A DNA stretch of 7,754 nt from Bacteroidota bacterium. Lineage in GTDB: Bacteria; Bacteroidota; Bacteroidia; UBA7662. The stretch is from assembly GCA_016868485.1 (NCBI GenBank), contig VGGT01000084.1, positions 1-7,754 on the forward strand, written 5' to 3'. Positions within the stretch are counted from its first letter, which is position 1. Every line of letters begins with the position of its first letter. This document shows, piece after piece, positions 7,601 through 7,754 of the stretch. Below the pieces are notes generated by a model, which was given only the letters and a program-made list of their open reading frames with translations, made no database searches and had not been told where the DNA came from. The translations under genes were made by a program, and so were the position numbers.

Positions 7601-7754
7601 GGCCGCGGGTAGTGATGTTGATGATCCCACCGGTGGCATCCCCATATTGGGCAGGAATACCACCCGTAATGACTGTAGTTTGTTCGATCGCGGCGTTGGG
7701 TAAGTTGGTTGTTCCCCGAACACGAATACCATCAATGAAATACTCCGTTGATGA
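4626..7754 (-). CDS. TonB-dependent outer-membrane receptor, 5' end missing (plug end plus full beta-barrel)
   Basis: This gene encodes an outer-membrane active transporter powered by the TonB-ExbBD system; its ligand cannot be told from the sequence. The reading frame is open to the right edge, giving 1042 visible residues before the TAA at 4628-4626. A TTG at 7568 is not the start, because the preceding 62 codons read clearly as the end of a plug domain: FIDGIRVRG at visible residues 6-14, then ITGGIPAQYGDATGGIINIT at about 29-48. The barrel follows, with the family hallmark NPDLKPERTIDYQLGF at about residues 735-750 and the terminal strand RTRLGVRFNF, ending in the phenylalanine expected for the BAM insertion signal. 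Receptors of this type usually start with a signal peptide and often a carboxypeptidase-regulatory-like domain; roughly 150-200 residues are probably missing (inference). The stop lies 3 bases before the next gene, so the two are probably co-transcribed. No adjacent SusD-like gene is seen, so calling it SusC is not supported. Confidence 0.95.
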   Translation of the reverse strand, partial: SSTEYFIDGIRVRGTTNLPNAAIEQTTVITGGIPAQYGDATGGIINITTRGPSGQFYGGAEVLSSFKVLEPYGYNLYALNFSGPLAKSKDRSVLGYFLSAEYETQVDPRPSAVGVWSLKPEVLDSISKNPYRASIFGSGVNRNSEFVTRDDMVSGQIRPNANRDRLSVAGKIDFQPTPLIGFTVGGNYDYVDFRNYSRANLLFSPNNMGFNTETTTRMYARYKQNFASSQDATIKNAYYTLQFDYTNSGTTQDGGGALGRNPFSYGHIGKFDYSQLPIFQSGSFVDSASGLPVRYDDVQILQGFGDRNLRFTPSTIDPGLSVWGTSFFNVLNATEFNSLSDVRLFGGLVNGLRPGSAYGIWQDPGRQFGGYSYSNNDLFRFTGFFSADIGKHALKFGFEYDQRIDRGYSVSAYAGGIGLWGIARALTNRHILELDLDNPLIDRDEFGFMLGDTVRYNRLYNAANQSTFDRNLRRSLGYADNDLRFINVDNLDPDQLKLSFFSAEELLNQGNSFVSYNGYDYLGNRLAKNPGFLDFFNDRINRPIPAFQPIYMAGFIEDKFAFDDLVFRVGVRVDRFDANQPVLADRFLLYPARTLAEVDGALNSSGAHPSIVPTNAVVYVNDLNTPNPTILGYRSGVQWYTAQGTEVRNASGIAAASASGRVTPYLRDTKQNEVRADAFVDYTPQINFMPRVAFSFPISDEAQFFAHYDVLTQRPSDFFRFDPRQYFYLQQIGGTINNPDLKPERTIDYQLGFKQRLNKTSALTISAFYRELRNMIQIINVPFAFPLDYRTYGNIDFGTVKGLTLSYDLRRTGNVRINASYTLQFADGTGSAPEQATNIIQAGIDNLRTPIPLDFDARHRLVGTLDFRFGEGKDYSGPRIAGFGLLEGIGFNLVANAISGTPFSRQTIPTPDGAVVGGLQGRTTLKGGINGSRLPWQFRMNLRVDKDINFKMGSDRNDKPREATVNVFLQVLNLFNNMNVINVYQFTGDPLDDGYLTSDLGRQQAQGVLNQQAFLDLYRASMDAPGNFSIPRRTRLGVRFNF

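Overview
The window reads as one minus-strand, operon-like stretch of a Bacteroidota chromosome. All three genes run right to left, and coding sequence covers everything except gaps of 3 and 14 bases. The lineage call rests on three things: a large TonB-dependent receptor with a typical Bacteroidota C-terminal strand, a secreted protein ending in a type IX secretion (T9SS) type A-like sorting domain, and a PorV/PorQ-family outer-membrane protein. Shine-Dalgarno sequences are absent at both internal starts, which also fits. The wording of the conserved blocks resembles the Saprospiraceae/Lewinella/Haliscomenobacter side of the phylum. That finer placement is from memory of the families, not a computed result.

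Layout in transcription order: (1) 7754-4626, the last 1042 codons of a TonB-dependent receptor, from inside the plug to the end of the barrel; its 5' end lies beyond the right edge. (2) 4622-651, a complete 1323-residue secreted protein with a signal peptide, a conserved N-terminal module, Asp-rich probable calcium loops, a beta-rich middle and a T9SS-like C-terminal domain with an unusual tail. (3) 636-1, the first 212 codons of a PorV/PorQ-family beta-barrel protein, cut by the left edge.

How they may work together (inference): the PorV-like protein resembles the T9SS shuttle that binds cargo C-terminal domains at the outer membrane. The 1323-residue protein looks like T9SS cargo, and the TonB receptor is an energised outer-membrane importer. 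One transcript encoding importer, surface protein and shuttle paralogue suggests a self-contained surface machine, possibly a nutrient-uptake complex with its own export or anchoring partner. No SusD-like lipoprotein, regulator or enzyme is visible, so no substrate can be named.

I see no RNA genes, mobile elements, CRISPR arrays, terminators or recognisable promoters. The promoter is presumably upstream of the receptor, outside the window.
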